Shown: piece by piece, positions 9,108-17,339 of the stretch
How positions within the stretch are numbered: the first letter of the stretch is position 1
Layout: every line of letters starts with the position of its first letter
NCBI GenBank assembly: GCA_003331625.1
Contig: QOPF01000003.1
Span: 1 to 64,000 of the forward strand
Reading direction: 5' to 3'
Length of the DNA: 64,000 nucleotides
DNA from: Gammaproteobacteria bacterium
GTDB lineage: Bacteria > Pseudomonadota > Gammaproteobacteria > Magnimaribacterales > AG-339-G14
Notes under the pieces: generated by a model
Databases searched by the model: none
Told to the model about the DNA's origin: nothing
The model's input: only the letters and a program-made list of their open reading frames with translations
Program-made: the position numbers and the translations under genes

Positions 9108-9286
9108 ATCTTTGAAAGCTCTTCTTGAGACAATTCTCGAGCTTCGTTTATAAGCATAATAGGGATTCCATCTCTAATTGGATAAGCTAATTTAGCTTCT
9201 TTGCTTATAAGTTCGTTTCCCTGATGAATCAATAAAGAATGTGTTTTTGGACAAACTAGAATTTCTAATAATTTTTTATTAATCAT
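9104..9286 (-). CDS. Trm112-family protein (YcaR-like)
   Basis: A 60-residue protein of the bacterial Trm112/UPF0434 family: [11 protein letters not shown] near the N-terminus and the [11 protein letters not shown] motif in the middle are diagnostic. Eukaryotic and archaeal Trm112 activate methyltransferases; the role of the bacterial homologue is less settled. Only one cysteine is present, so the four-cysteine zinc knuckle is absent. Start ATG at 9286 overlaps the gltX stop by eight bases, so it is the last gene of the rnhA-dnaQ-gltX transcript. Confidence 0.85.
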   Translation of the reverse strand: MINKKLLEILVCPKTHSLLIHQGNELISKEAKLAYPIRDGIPIMLINEARELSQEELSKI

Positions 9287-10640
9287 TTAGAGAGTATTCT
9301 ATCCTTTTTAAAGAGGTTTCTTTACCTAATATAAATAAAAGTTCTGAAATAGACGGAGCGTTTTCTTTCCCAGTTAGAATGACTCGTAAAGGTTTGCCTA
9401 ATTCAGGAAACTTAAGATTATTAGATTTTAAAAAGTTTTTAATAAACTCTTCTATTGTCTTCTTATCAAAATCTATCTTTTTTAATTGACTTACAAAATC
9501 AAGAAGTAATGCTTTTTTACTAGGATCTTTATTAAATGAACCTAACTTTATTAGAGGTTCCTCAAAAAAATAAGTTGATTCCTCATTAATTTGACTAAGA
9601 GAATTTGCTCCTTTTGCTAGCAAAGAAATTGCTAAATTTCCTTTATCTATTTTATTGAAATCTACTCCCGAATTTTCTTTAACTTTTAACATCAATTCAT
9701 CTGAGGTTAAAAAATTTAAATATTTATTGTTATACCAATCCAATAAATCACGAGAATACCTTGATGGAGAGGAATTTACATCAGCTAAGTTAAAGATTTT
9801 TACAAGTTCACTTAAAGAAAATATTTCTTCTTCTCCATAAGACCATCCCAATCTAACAAGATAATTAATCAAGGCATCATTTAAATAGCCATTCTTTTTA
9901 TAATCTAGGATATCTTCAGCACCATCTCTTTTGGAAAGTCTTTTACCTGACTCACCCAAAACCATGGGTAAATGAGCATAATTAGGTATTTTTGCACTTA
10001 ATGCATCTAGAACATTTATTTGTTTGAGAGTATTTGTTATGTGATCGTCTCCTCTTATTACTGTCGTAATCCCCATATCCATGTCATCAACAGCTGCAGA
10101 AAAATTATAGGTTGGTGAGCCATCGCTTCTAAGGATTATAAAATCATCAAATTCTTTATTACTTACAGAAATATCTCCTAAAATTAAATCTTTAAATCTT
10201 GACTCACCATCTAATGGGAATTTAAATCTTAAAACCATACCTTCAGAAAAATCTATACCCTTATCTCTGTTAAATCCGTCGTACATGGGTTTTTGTTTTT
10301 TTATTATTTGTTCTTCTCTCATTTTAGAAAGAGCTATTTCACTGCAATCACAAGCATACGCAAAACCTTTTTCGTATAGTTCAAAGGCAAGTTCTTTATG
10401 TTGTAATGTTTTATGTGATTGATATACAGGATCAGAATCAGGTTTAATTTTCATCCAATCAAGAGAATTAAGAATAGACTTAACGTATTCCTCTTTTGAG
10501 CGCTCTTGATCTGTATCCTCAAACCTAAGAAGAAATTTACCATTGTTTGCTTTCGCAAATAAGTATGAAAAAAGAGCTGTTCTAGCTCCACCCAAATGTA
10601 AGTTACCTGTTGGACTTGGGGCAAATCTAGTTATCTCCAT
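9279..10640 (-). CDS. gltX: Glutamyl-tRNA synthetase
   Basis: A 453-residue class I aminoacyl-tRNA synthetase that charges tRNA-Glu with glutamate in the cytoplasm. The HIGH-type motif appears as [13 protein letters not shown] at residues 8-20, the KMSKS-type motif as GKRLSKRDG near residue 235, and the GGDDH-like segment as [10 protein letters not shown]. Length fits non-discriminating or discriminating bacterial GltX; the two cannot be told apart by eye, and no glnS is present in the window. It begins two bases after dnaQ ends, with no obvious Shine-Dalgarno, suggesting coupled translation. Confidence 0.95.
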   Translation of the reverse strand: MEITRFAPSPTGNLHLGGARTALFSYLFAKANNGKFLLRFEDTDQERSKEEYVKSILNSLDWMKIKPDSDPVYQSHKTLQHKELAFELYEKGFAYACDCSEIALSKMREEQIIKKQKPMYDGFNRDKGIDFSEGMVLRFKFPLDGESRFKDLILGDISVSNKEFDDFIILRSDGSPTYNFSAAVDDMDMGITTVIRGDDHITNTLKQINVLDALSAKIPNYAHLPMVLGESGKRLSKRDGAEDILDYKKNGYLNDALINYLVRLGWSYGEEEIFSLSELVKIFNLADVNSSPSRYSRDLLDWYNNKYLNFLTSDELMLKVKENSGVDFNKIDKGNLAISLLAKGANSLSQINEESTYFFEEPLIKLGSFNKDPSKKALLLDFVSQLKKIDFDKKTIEEFIKNFLKSNNLKFPELGKPLRVILTGKENAPSISELLFILGKETSLKRIEYSLND

Positions 10641-10641
10641 C

Positions 10642-11310
10642 TTAATTATTTCTTATGGATTTAAGATAATCTTCATGCAAATTATTATCGTTTTCGGAAG
10701 AAGCTATTTTGAGAATCTGAAAGTTTTCTTTGGAATCGTTTGAAATTGAATTTTCTGTTGTATTTGAAGAGTGACTTTCGAAACCAAGATCTTTTTGACC
10801 GCCAGTCATAGCAAGATAAACATCCGCAAGTATTTCTGAATCTATTAATGCTCCATGATAACTTCGATCATAACCAGTGATTTGATATCTATCCGTTAAG
10901 ACTTCTAAACTATTTCTTTGTCCTGGATGCTTTTCTCTAGCTAAAGCTAAAGTATCAGTTATTTTTGATACATGATCTTCTACACGAAAATCTAAACCAG
11001 CCAGTTTTAATTCATTGTTTAAGAAGCCAATATCAAATTCTGCATTATGAATTAACAGCTCAGCATCAGAAATAAACTTCAAAAAATCTACATAAACCTC
11101 ATTAAAAAGTGGTTTATCAGATAAAAATTCATCAGAAAGGCCATGAATTTTAAAAGAAGGACCTACAGCCCTTTCAGGATTCAAATAAACTTGGTAAGTT
11201 TTTTTTGTTAACTTTCGGTTTATCATTTCAACACCGGCTATTTCTATAATTCTATGATCATTTGCAATATCTAAACCTGTCGTTTCAGTATCTAAAATAA
11301 TTTGTCTCAT
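10642..11310 (-). CDS. dnaQ: DNA polymerase III epsilon subunit (3'-5' proofreading exonuclease)
   Basis: 222 residues. The DEDDh exonuclease motifs are visible in order: ILDTETTG (Exo I, residues 5-12), HNAEFDIGFLN (Exo II) and HGALIDSEILADVY (Exo III, with catalytic His and Asp). This subunit proofreads replication errors in complex with the alpha and theta subunits. A serine/asparagine-rich C-terminal tail of about 40 residues is less conserved and would tether alpha. The start ATG overlaps the rnhA TGA by four bases (ATGA). The rnhA-dnaQ neighbourhood is conserved in Gammaproteobacteria, although there the two genes are usually divergent rather than in tandem. Confidence 0.95.
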   Translation of the reverse strand: MRQIILDTETTGLDIANDHRIIEIAGVEMINRKLTKKTYQVYLNPERAVGPSFKIHGLSDEFLSDKPLFNEVYVDFLKFISDAELLIHNAEFDIGFLNNELKLAGLDFRVEDHVSKITDTLALAREKHPGQRNSLEVLTDRYQITGYDRSYHGALIDSEILADVYLAMTGGQKDLGFESHSSNTTENSISNDSKENFQILKIASSENDNNLHEDYLKSIRNN

Positions 11311-11747
11311 AATAAATCTCTTATACCCCTATTTGCGAGTTCATCAGCTATATCGTTTTCCCTGTGATTACTGTGCCCTTTAACCCAAAACCACTCTACT
11401 TTGTGAACAGAAACAAGTTTATCAAGCTCTTTCCAAAGGCTAGCATTTTTTACCGGTTTTTTTGAAGCATTAACCCAGCCATTTATTTTCCATTTATTTA
11501 TCCAATCAGTTATTCCATCCTTCACGTATTTTGAATCTGTATACAGTTCAATTTCTTTTGGTTCAGAAAAGAATTCTAAAGCTTTAATTGTTGCTTTAAG
11601 TTCCATTTGATTGTTAGTGGTATTTAAACTTCCGCCAAAAATTTCAGTTTCTAAACTATTTTCAATGATAAGAGCTCCCCAACCGCCTATTCCAGGATTG
11701 CCTTTACAGGCACCATCTGTAAAAATCTTAATTATATTTTCAGACAT
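11307..11747 (-). CDS. rnhA: Ribonuclease HI
   Basis: 146 residues, close to the usual 155. Catalytic acidic residues are visible in FTDGACKGNPG (first Asp), NNQMELKA (Glu), YTDSKYV (Asp), and the late HSNHRENDIAD segment (His and last Asp). The enzyme degrades the RNA strand of RNA:DNA hybrids, removing primers and R-loops. It heads the minus-strand unit rnhA-dnaQ-gltX-trm112 and is divergent from gloB, whose coding start is 39 bases away. In enterobacteria gloB also neighbours the rnhA/dnaQ pair. Confidence 0.95.
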   Translation of the reverse strand: MSENIIKIFTDGACKGNPGIGGWGALIIENSLETEIFGGSLNTTNNQMELKATIKALEFFSEPKEIELYTDSKYVKDGITDWINKWKINGWVNASKKPVKNASLWKELDKLVSVHKVEWFWVKGHSNHRENDIADELANRGIRDLL

Positions 11748-11786
11748 CTAATAGAAAAGTTGATAGATGATAATATTACTTTAAAA

Positions 11787-12554
11787 ATGATTTCTTATAT
11801 AGAAGCTATCCCTGCGTTTTCAGATAATTATATTTGGATAATAGTTAAAAATGACGAAGCTGCCATTGTGGATCCTGGTGACGCTTCCGTTGTAGAAGAT
11901 TTTCTGAAAAAAAAGAACCTCAAATTAAAAAATATACTGATCACTCACCATCATTTTGATCACACTGGAGGAGTTTTAGAACTAATAAAAAATTGGAATC
12001 CTGAAGTTTTTGGCCCAAAGGGAGGACACATAAAAGGTATTGATAATGCGCTTGAAGAAAATGATTCCTTAAAGATCTTAGATTCAAATTTTATTGTTTA
12101 TGAGACACCCGGACATACTTTAGACCATATTGCCTTTTACTCTAAAGATTTAGACGCCTTATTCTGTGGCGATACTCTCTTCTCAGGAGGATGTGGAAGA
12201 TTGTTTGAAGGTACGCCTAATCAAATGTTTGAATCTCTGAAAAAATTTTCAGATCTTCCCGATGAAACCAAAGTTTTTTGTGCGCATGAATATACTCTTA
12301 GCAATTTAAAATTTGCTCTTGAAGTAGAGCCAAATAACAATGATCTATTGAATTATTACAAGAAAGTAACCGAGCTTAGGAAATCAGAAAAAATTTCACT
12401 CCCTTCCACTATAGATTTAGAAAAAAAGATTAATCCATTTCTCAGAACTTCTATTGACCAAATAGTCATTAATGCTCAAAATTATACTCATAAAAATGAT
12501 CTTAACTCTTTGGAAGTTTTAACAGCCATAAGAGAGTGGAAAGATAATTACTAA
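11787..12554 (+). CDS. gloB: Hydroxyacylglutathione hydrolase (glyoxalase II)
   Basis: 255 residues of the MBL fold with the glyoxalase II signature: THHHFDHTGG near residue 53, an FCGDTLFSGGCGR motif and CAHEYT for the second metal site. It hydrolyses S-lactoylglutathione to lactate and glutathione, completing methylglyoxal detoxification. The ATG at 11787 (MISYIEAIPAF) matches the family N-terminus; an upstream TTG at 11760 would add nine residues without homology. The C-terminal HAGH domain is present. It lies beside rnhA/dnaQ and eight bases before the transglycosylase gene. Confidence 0.93.
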   Translation: MISYIEAIPAFSDNYIWIIVKNDEAAIVDPGDASVVEDFLKKKNLKLKNILITHHHFDHTGGVLELIKNWNPEVFGPKGGHIKGIDNALEENDSLKILDSNFIVYETPGHTLDHIAFYSKDLDALFCGDTLFSGGCGRLFEGTPNQMFESLKKFSDLPDETKVFCAHEYTLSNLKFALEVEPNNNDLLNYYKKVTELRKSEKISLPSTIDLEKKINPFLRTSIDQIVINAQNYTHKNDLNSLEVLTAIREWKDNY

Positions 12555-12562
12555 TTACAATA

Positions 12563-13960
12563 ATGCGCTTTAATTTATTACTATTATTTTCCATAAGTTT
12601 TTACTCTTTATCTGATCCATCGGCTGATCTTTGGAGTGAAATTAGGGAAAAAATGGTTTTTGATTACCCTTTAGATCATCCTTCCGTTGAATATCAGCTA
12701 GAAAAGTATACTGATAATCAATATGTTATAAATAGACTTGCTAAAAATGGACAAAGATATCTTTTTTATACAGTAAATGAATCAATAAAAAGAAATCTTC
12801 CTGTTGAACTAGCTCTTTTACCATTTATTGAAAGCCAATTCGATCCATATGCTCAGTCTGCTACGGGAGCATCAGGAATTTGGCAATTTATTTTAAGTAC
12901 TGCGCGCGAACAAAAACTAAAAAAAAATTGGTGGTACGACGGCAGGAGAGATATCGTCGCATCAACTGGTGCTGCATATGATTATCTCATTAAACTTCAC
13001 TCCAAATATGATAACTGGCTTCTTGCGATAGCTGCCTACAATGCAGGTCCAAATAGGATTTCAAAAGAGATAAGAAAAAATAAAGAGAAAGGATTAAAAA
13101 CTGATTTTTGGTCTTTAAATCTTCCTAGAGAAACCAAAGCATACGTGCCTAAACTTTTATCGTTGGTGGAAGTAATAAAAAATCCTGAAAAATTTAGTGT
13201 TTCAATTCCTTACTTACCAAATCGACCATATTTTCAATTAGTCACATTGCCTTCTCAAGTAGATTTGATGCAAGTTGCTAATATTTCTGGGTTAAAGCTC
13301 GAAGTGATATATGAACTCAACCCAGGTTTTAATCAATGGGCAACTGATCCAAATGGTCCATTTCATATACTCCTGCCCGTAGGAATAGCAGATAGATTTC
13401 AGATTATTCTTGATAATACAGACCCTACAGAGCTCGTACAGTGGGATAAATATTTAGTTCAAAAAGGAGATACATTAACTTCAATTGCTAAAAAATATTT
13501 AATAGATTTTGCTTTGTTAAAAGAAATAAATGGGTTTAAAGACAATACCATATATGAAAATGAAGAACTCATTGTTCCAAGAGGTCCAAGCTGGATTAAA
13601 GACTATTTAAATAAGCCAGATATTTACTATGTCAAAGCTGGAGATAGTTTTTGGTCAATTGCAAAAAAGTTTAACGTCACTATAAGAGATCTTTCAATTT
13701 GGAATGATCTTAATCCTCAAAAATTTCTTTTAACTGATACAAAAATTTTAATCTATCCAAAATATTTTAAAGAAATTAAGAAAAAACCTATTCCAAAAAA
13801 TGATATTGCCTATCCAGTAAAAAGAGGTGACAGCATCAGTAAGATTTCGAACAAATTTGGCATTCCGAAAGAATGGATTCTTAAATGGAATCAAATCCCT
13901 GATGAAAGATTAATTTATCCAGGTCAAATCATAGAATTGAAACTTTCTGAAATAAATTAA
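12563..13960 (+). CDS. mltD: Membrane-bound lytic murein transglycosylase D-like, three LysM domains
   Basis: 465 residues: an N-terminal signal peptide (about 1-17), a lysozyme-like SLT domain with catalytic E90 in PFIESQFDP and the downstream AYNAGPNR motif, then three LysM peptidoglycan-binding repeats at about 296-341, 354-399 and 419-461. It would cleave glycan strands in the periplasm with 1,6-anhydromuramic acid formation. No lipobox is obvious, so it may be soluble or periplasmic rather than lipid-anchored as in E. coli MltD. The gloB-mltD order is shared with enterobacteria. It overlaps oppC by four bases, tail to tail. Confidence 0.9.
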   Translation: MRFNLLLLFSISFYSLSDPSADLWSEIREKMVFDYPLDHPSVEYQLEKYTDNQYVINRLAKNGQRYLFYTVNESIKRNLPVELALLPFIESQFDPYAQSATGASGIWQFILSTAREQKLKKNWWYDGRRDIVASTGAAYDYLIKLHSKYDNWLLAIAAYNAGPNRISKEIRKNKEKGLKTDFWSLNLPRETKAYVPKLLSLVEVIKNPEKFSVSIPYLPNRPYFQLVTLPSQVDLMQVANISGLKLEVIYELNPGFNQWATDPNGPFHILLPVGIADRFQIILDNTDPTELVQWDKYLVQKGDTLTSIAKKYLIDFALLKEINGFKDNTIYENEELIVPRGPSWIKDYLNKPDIYYVKAGDSFWSIAKKFNVTIRDLSIWNDLNPQKFLLTDTKILIYPKYFKEIKKKPIPKNDIAYPVKRGDSISKISNKFGIPKEWILKWNQIPDERLIYPGQIIELKLSEIN

Positions 13961-14808
13961 TTTTCTAATTTTTGAGTATCTCTAGGATCTAAGATATCTC
14001 TCAAACCATCTCCTAAAAAATTTAAAGCAAATAAAGTTAAAGAAAATAATAAGGCTGGAAATATTAAAAGCCACCAGTACTCTTCCATAGTATTTGCTCC
14101 TTCTCTAATAAGAATCCCCCATGAACTTTCAGGAGGCTGTACTCCTAAACCTAAAAAACTTAAAAAAGCTTCCAGTAACATAAATTGTGGAACTAATAAT
14201 GTGGAATAAACAATTACCGTTCCAAGGACATTAGGAATAATGTGTTTAAGTAAAACTCTTGCTGAACTAGCTCCCATAATTTGAGCAGAGATGACAAATT
14301 CTTTTTTTCTTAGACCAAGTACCTGAATACGTACTATCCGAGCCATTGATAACCATCCAAAAGCTCCGATAGAGATAAATAAAAAATAAATATCTCTACC
14401 AAAAATAACTAAAATTAAAATTATAAATATTACAAAAGGTAATCCATCTAAAATATCTACAAGCCTCATCATCATAGAATCAATTTTTCCTCCAAAATAG
14501 CCAGAAATAGCGCCGTATGCCAAACCCAAAGTAATTGCTACAAATGTTGCTAAAAAACCAACCATCAAAGAAATTCTACTTCCGTATAAAATTCTTGAAA
14601 AAAGATCTCTTCCTAAAACGTCTGTTCCTAAAATATAGTTAGCCGAGGGTGCTGATGCTCCTAAAATTAAATTTTGTTCAGATACTGCGTAAGGAGATAT
14701 TAGCGGAGCTAAAATTGAAATAAATATTAATAAAAAAGTAAAAATAAATGAAAAAAACAAAATCTTTTTTTGATATATTTCTTTTAATAACTCCCCCCGC
14801 ATATTCAT
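13957..14808 (-). CDS. oppC: Peptide ABC transporter permease (OppC-like)
   Basis: 283 residues with about six membrane segments and an N-terminal cytoplasmic tail before the first helix, as in OppC/DppC. The GTDVLGRDLFSR motif and the EAFLSFLGLG coupling-helix segment are typical of this permease class. The ATG at 14808 is chosen because it lies one base after the oppB stop and 11 bases after a GGAGG; a TTG at 14817 and an ATG at 14802 are alternatives. It is the last gene of the TonB receptor-oppA-oppB-oppC unit. No ATPase genes follow. Confidence 0.9.
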   Translation of the reverse strand: MNMRGELLKEIYQKKILFFSFIFTFLLIFISILAPLISPYAVSEQNLILGASAPSANYILGTDVLGRDLFSRILYGSRISLMVGFLATFVAITLGLAYGAISGYFGGKIDSMMMRLVDILDGLPFVIFIILILVIFGRDIYFLFISIGAFGWLSMARIVRIQVLGLRKKEFVISAQIMGASSARVLLKHIIPNVLGTVIVYSTLLVPQFMLLEAFLSFLGLGVQPPESSWGILIREGANTMEEYWWLLIFPALLFSLTLFALNFLGDGLRDILDPRDTQKLEN

Positions 14809-14809
14809 A

Positions 14810-15742
14810 TTATTCAAGCCCTCCAGAATCTCTTAAAGTGGGATTCAAAAAGGAAGCTAAAATATCTGATAAAAGAACAAAAGTTAATGTCATAAAAGTA
14901 AATAATATAGATGTACCTAAAATCATTGTGTAATCTCTATTGAAAGCAGCTTGAATATAAAAGCGACCTACGCCATTTATTTGAAAAATTGTTTCCACTA
15001 CGAAAGAGCCTGCTAGTAATCCAGCAATAGCAGGACCCAGAAAACTTATTACAGGTAGAATTCCAGCTCTTAAAGCATGAACTAAGACAATCCGTATTTC
15101 AGTTAAACCTTTTGCTCTAGCTGTTCTTATAAAATCTTGACCTAAAACTTCTAACATTCCGCCTCTAGTTAAGCGTGCAAAAATTGCAGCATAAGCCGTA
15201 CCTAGAGTAATTGTAGGAAGTATTTTATCTCCTGGATTATCTCCCCATCCATAAACGGGCAATATTTCATACCAAATACCAAAAATCAAAACTAAAACTG
15301 GCCCTAGTATTATGGATGGAATGCATATACCCAATAGTGATATTGACATGGGTATGACATCTAGTAACTTTCCTGGATATAAAGAGGCTAATAAACCGGA
15401 ACTTACTCCAAGAAAAATTGCAAAAAGGATAGAATAAAATGCCAACTCTATTGTTGTTGGAAGACCTGACATAATTAATTCAGCTACGGATCTTCCTGGA
15501 TACTTAAATGATGGACCAAAATCTCCCTGAGCTGCGCTTACTAAATATTTCGTAATTTGAACATATAAGGGTTTATCGAGATCGTAAGCTTCATTTAATT
15601 TGTCTAAAATTTCTGGAGAAGCAACCCTTTCCGCATCAAAAGGGCCTCCAGGTGCTGCGTGAATCATTAAAAATGTAATGATTACAACTATTAACAAAAC
15701 TGGAATATAAGTAAGTAACCTTTTAAAGATCAGTTGAATCAA
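14810..15742 (-). CDS. oppB: Peptide ABC transporter permease (OppB-like)
   Basis: 310 residues. The first helix, RLLTYIPVLLIVVIITF, and the HAAPGGPFD motif align with E. coli OppB from the first residue, which supports the TTG start at 15742. A later AKGLTEIRI coupling-helix motif (EAA loop) contacts the ATPase subunit. Together with oppC it would form the transmembrane channel of an oligopeptide or dipeptide importer. It starts four bases after the oppA stop. The dependence on OppD/OppF-type ATPases means partners must be encoded elsewhere. Confidence 0.9.
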   Translation of the reverse strand: MIQLIFKRLLTYIPVLLIVVIITFLMIHAAPGGPFDAERVASPEILDKLNEAYDLDKPLYVQITKYLVSAAQGDFGPSFKYPGRSVAELIMSGLPTTIELAFYSILFAIFLGVSSGLLASLYPGKLLDVIPMSISLLGICIPSIILGPVLVLIFGIWYEILPVYGWGDNPGDKILPTITLGTAYAAIFARLTRGGMLEVLGQDFIRTARAKGLTEIRIVLVHALRAGILPVISFLGPAIAGLLAGSFVVETIFQINGVGRFYIQAAFNRDYTMILGTSILFTFMTLTFVLLSDILASFLNPTLRDSGGLE

Positions 15743-15746
15743 AATA

Positions 15747-17339
15747 CTATTCCAAGCTTAAGAATTGATAAGGATTGGTATCCAAAATATTTTTTTGCCA
15801 ATTTTTTACTTTTTGGCTAAGGAGATAAGTTCTTGTGTAGGTATAAATAGGAATAATTGGAAGTTCTTCAATGAGAATCTTTTCAGCTTGCTCATAGAGC
15901 TTATACCTACTGTCATTATTTATTTTAGCAGAGGCTAGTTTTAAAAATTTATCGTACTCTTTACTACTCCAGCCAGTTTTGTTATTACCTCTGTCAGTAA
16001 CCATCATATCTAAAAAAGTAAAGGGATCTGGATAATCTCCTATCCACCCTGCTCTTGAAATGTCATATTCTCCTTGGGTTTCTCTAGATAAGTAAACTTT
16101 CCAATCTACGTTTGTCAAAACAATATTCAAACCAAGATATTTTTTCCACATTTCTTGGATAGCTTGAGCAATTTTTTGATGTCCTTCAGAAGTATTATAA
16201 AGAAGTTCTATTGGAGGACTTTCAGTGTCGTACCCTGAATTGTCTAAAAGTAATTTAGCTTTTTTAGGATTAAATTCTAGTTGAGTTTTAGGATCATAGC
16301 CTTGCGGATTAGGAGGGGTAAATGAGTATGAAGCTATTTGATTCCCCTTTAAAATGCTTTTTATTAAAAGTTCTCTATCGATTGACAAAGAAAGAGCTTT
16401 TCTAAAACTTATGTTATTTAAAGGGTATTTAGTAGTGTTAATTCTGTAATAATAAGTTCCAAAATAATTATGCTCAAATAGAACATCAGGTCTGTTCTCT
16501 CTATAGCCTTTTATCTTTTCTGTCGGAACTGTATTTGCTAAATGAATTCCTCCTGATCTAAAAAGACGATCTTGTGTTAACTCATTATCAATCGGAATAA
16601 ACTCTATTCCATTAATCTTATTTTTGGAATTTCCCCAATAAAGTTCATTTCTTTTTACTTTTAATGATTTATTAATTTCCCACGACTCAAGAACAAAAGG
16701 TCCGTTGCCGACAAAGTTTTCTTTTTTCGTCCACTGATTACTTCTGCTAAGCATTCCCCCATGTTTTTCAACAGTATCGGGATGAACTGGCCAAGTAGCA
16801 TAATGAGTTAAAATATTAAGAAAATATGGCGTAGGATTCTCTAATACTACTTTTAGTTTATTTCCTGTTGAGCTAACACCGACTTCACTAAAATTATTTA
16901 TTTTTCCTTTATGGTAGTTTTCTGCATTTTTTATAACATAAAGCATGTCTGCATATTGAGCTCCTAATTCAGAGGACAATATTCTCTTCCAAGAATATTC
17001 AAAATCACTTGGCAAAACATTATCGCCATTAGTCCATCTAGCGTTTTTATTAAAGGTAAATGTATATTCAAGACCATCTTCACTTATTTCCCAATTGGAA
17101 GCTACTCCAGGAAGAACGCCATTATCTTGTGGATTAAATATGACCAATCCTTCCAAGAGAGCCAGTAAAATTTTATGTTCTGGAACACCAGTAACAATAT
17201 GAGGATCAATTCCAGATGGTTCAGTTCCATTTCCAAGTAATAATATTCCTTTTTTTGAATATTCATCTACTTTAGATATTTTATTATCATCTACTGAGCA
17301 GTTGTAGAGAAAAAAAACTATTAATATTATTATTCTCAT
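15747..17339 (-). CDS. oppA: Peptide-binding lipoprotein of an ABC transporter (OppA-like)
   Basis: 530 residues of the SBP_bac_5 family that captures peptides in the periplasm. The N-terminus carries a short hydrophobic segment ending in LYNC, a plausible lipobox, so it is probably anchored in the membrane. GTEPSGIDPH near the mature N-terminus and the ENPTPYFLNIL segment are characteristic, as is a C-terminal QAEKILIEELPIIPIY. The ATG at 17339 overlaps the TonB receptor stop in TGATG; a TTG three bases upstream is less likely. Coupling to an outer-membrane receptor suggests a two-membrane peptide uptake path. Confidence 0.9.
   Translation of the reverse strand: MRIIILIVFFLYNCSVDDNKISKVDEYSKKGILLLGNGTEPSGIDPHIVTGVPEHKILLALLEGLVIFNPQDNGVLPGVASNWEISEDGLEYTFTFNKNARWTNGDNVLPSDFEYSWKRILSSELGAQYADMLYVIKNAENYHKGKINNFSEVGVSSTGNKLKVVLENPTPYFLNILTHYATWPVHPDTVEKHGGMLSRSNQWTKKENFVGNGPFVLESWEINKSLKVKRNELYWGNSKNKINGIEFIPIDNELTQDRLFRSGGIHLANTVPTEKIKGYRENRPDVLFEHNYFGTYYYRINTTKYPLNNISFRKALSLSIDRELLIKSILKGNQIASYSFTPPNPQGYDPKTQLEFNPKKAKLLLDNSGYDTESPPIELLYNTSEGHQKIAQAIQEMWKKYLGLNIVLTNVDWKVYLSRETQGEYDISRAGWIGDYPDPFTFLDMMVTDRGNNKTGWSSKEYDKFLKLASAKINNDSRYKLYEQAEKILIEELPIIPIYTYTRTYLLSQKVKNWQKNILDTNPYQFLSLE

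Noticed and set aside
14748-14933. 61-residue plus-strand frame opposite oppB/oppC
   Set aside because: Antisense to two well-conserved permeases, with no start signal.
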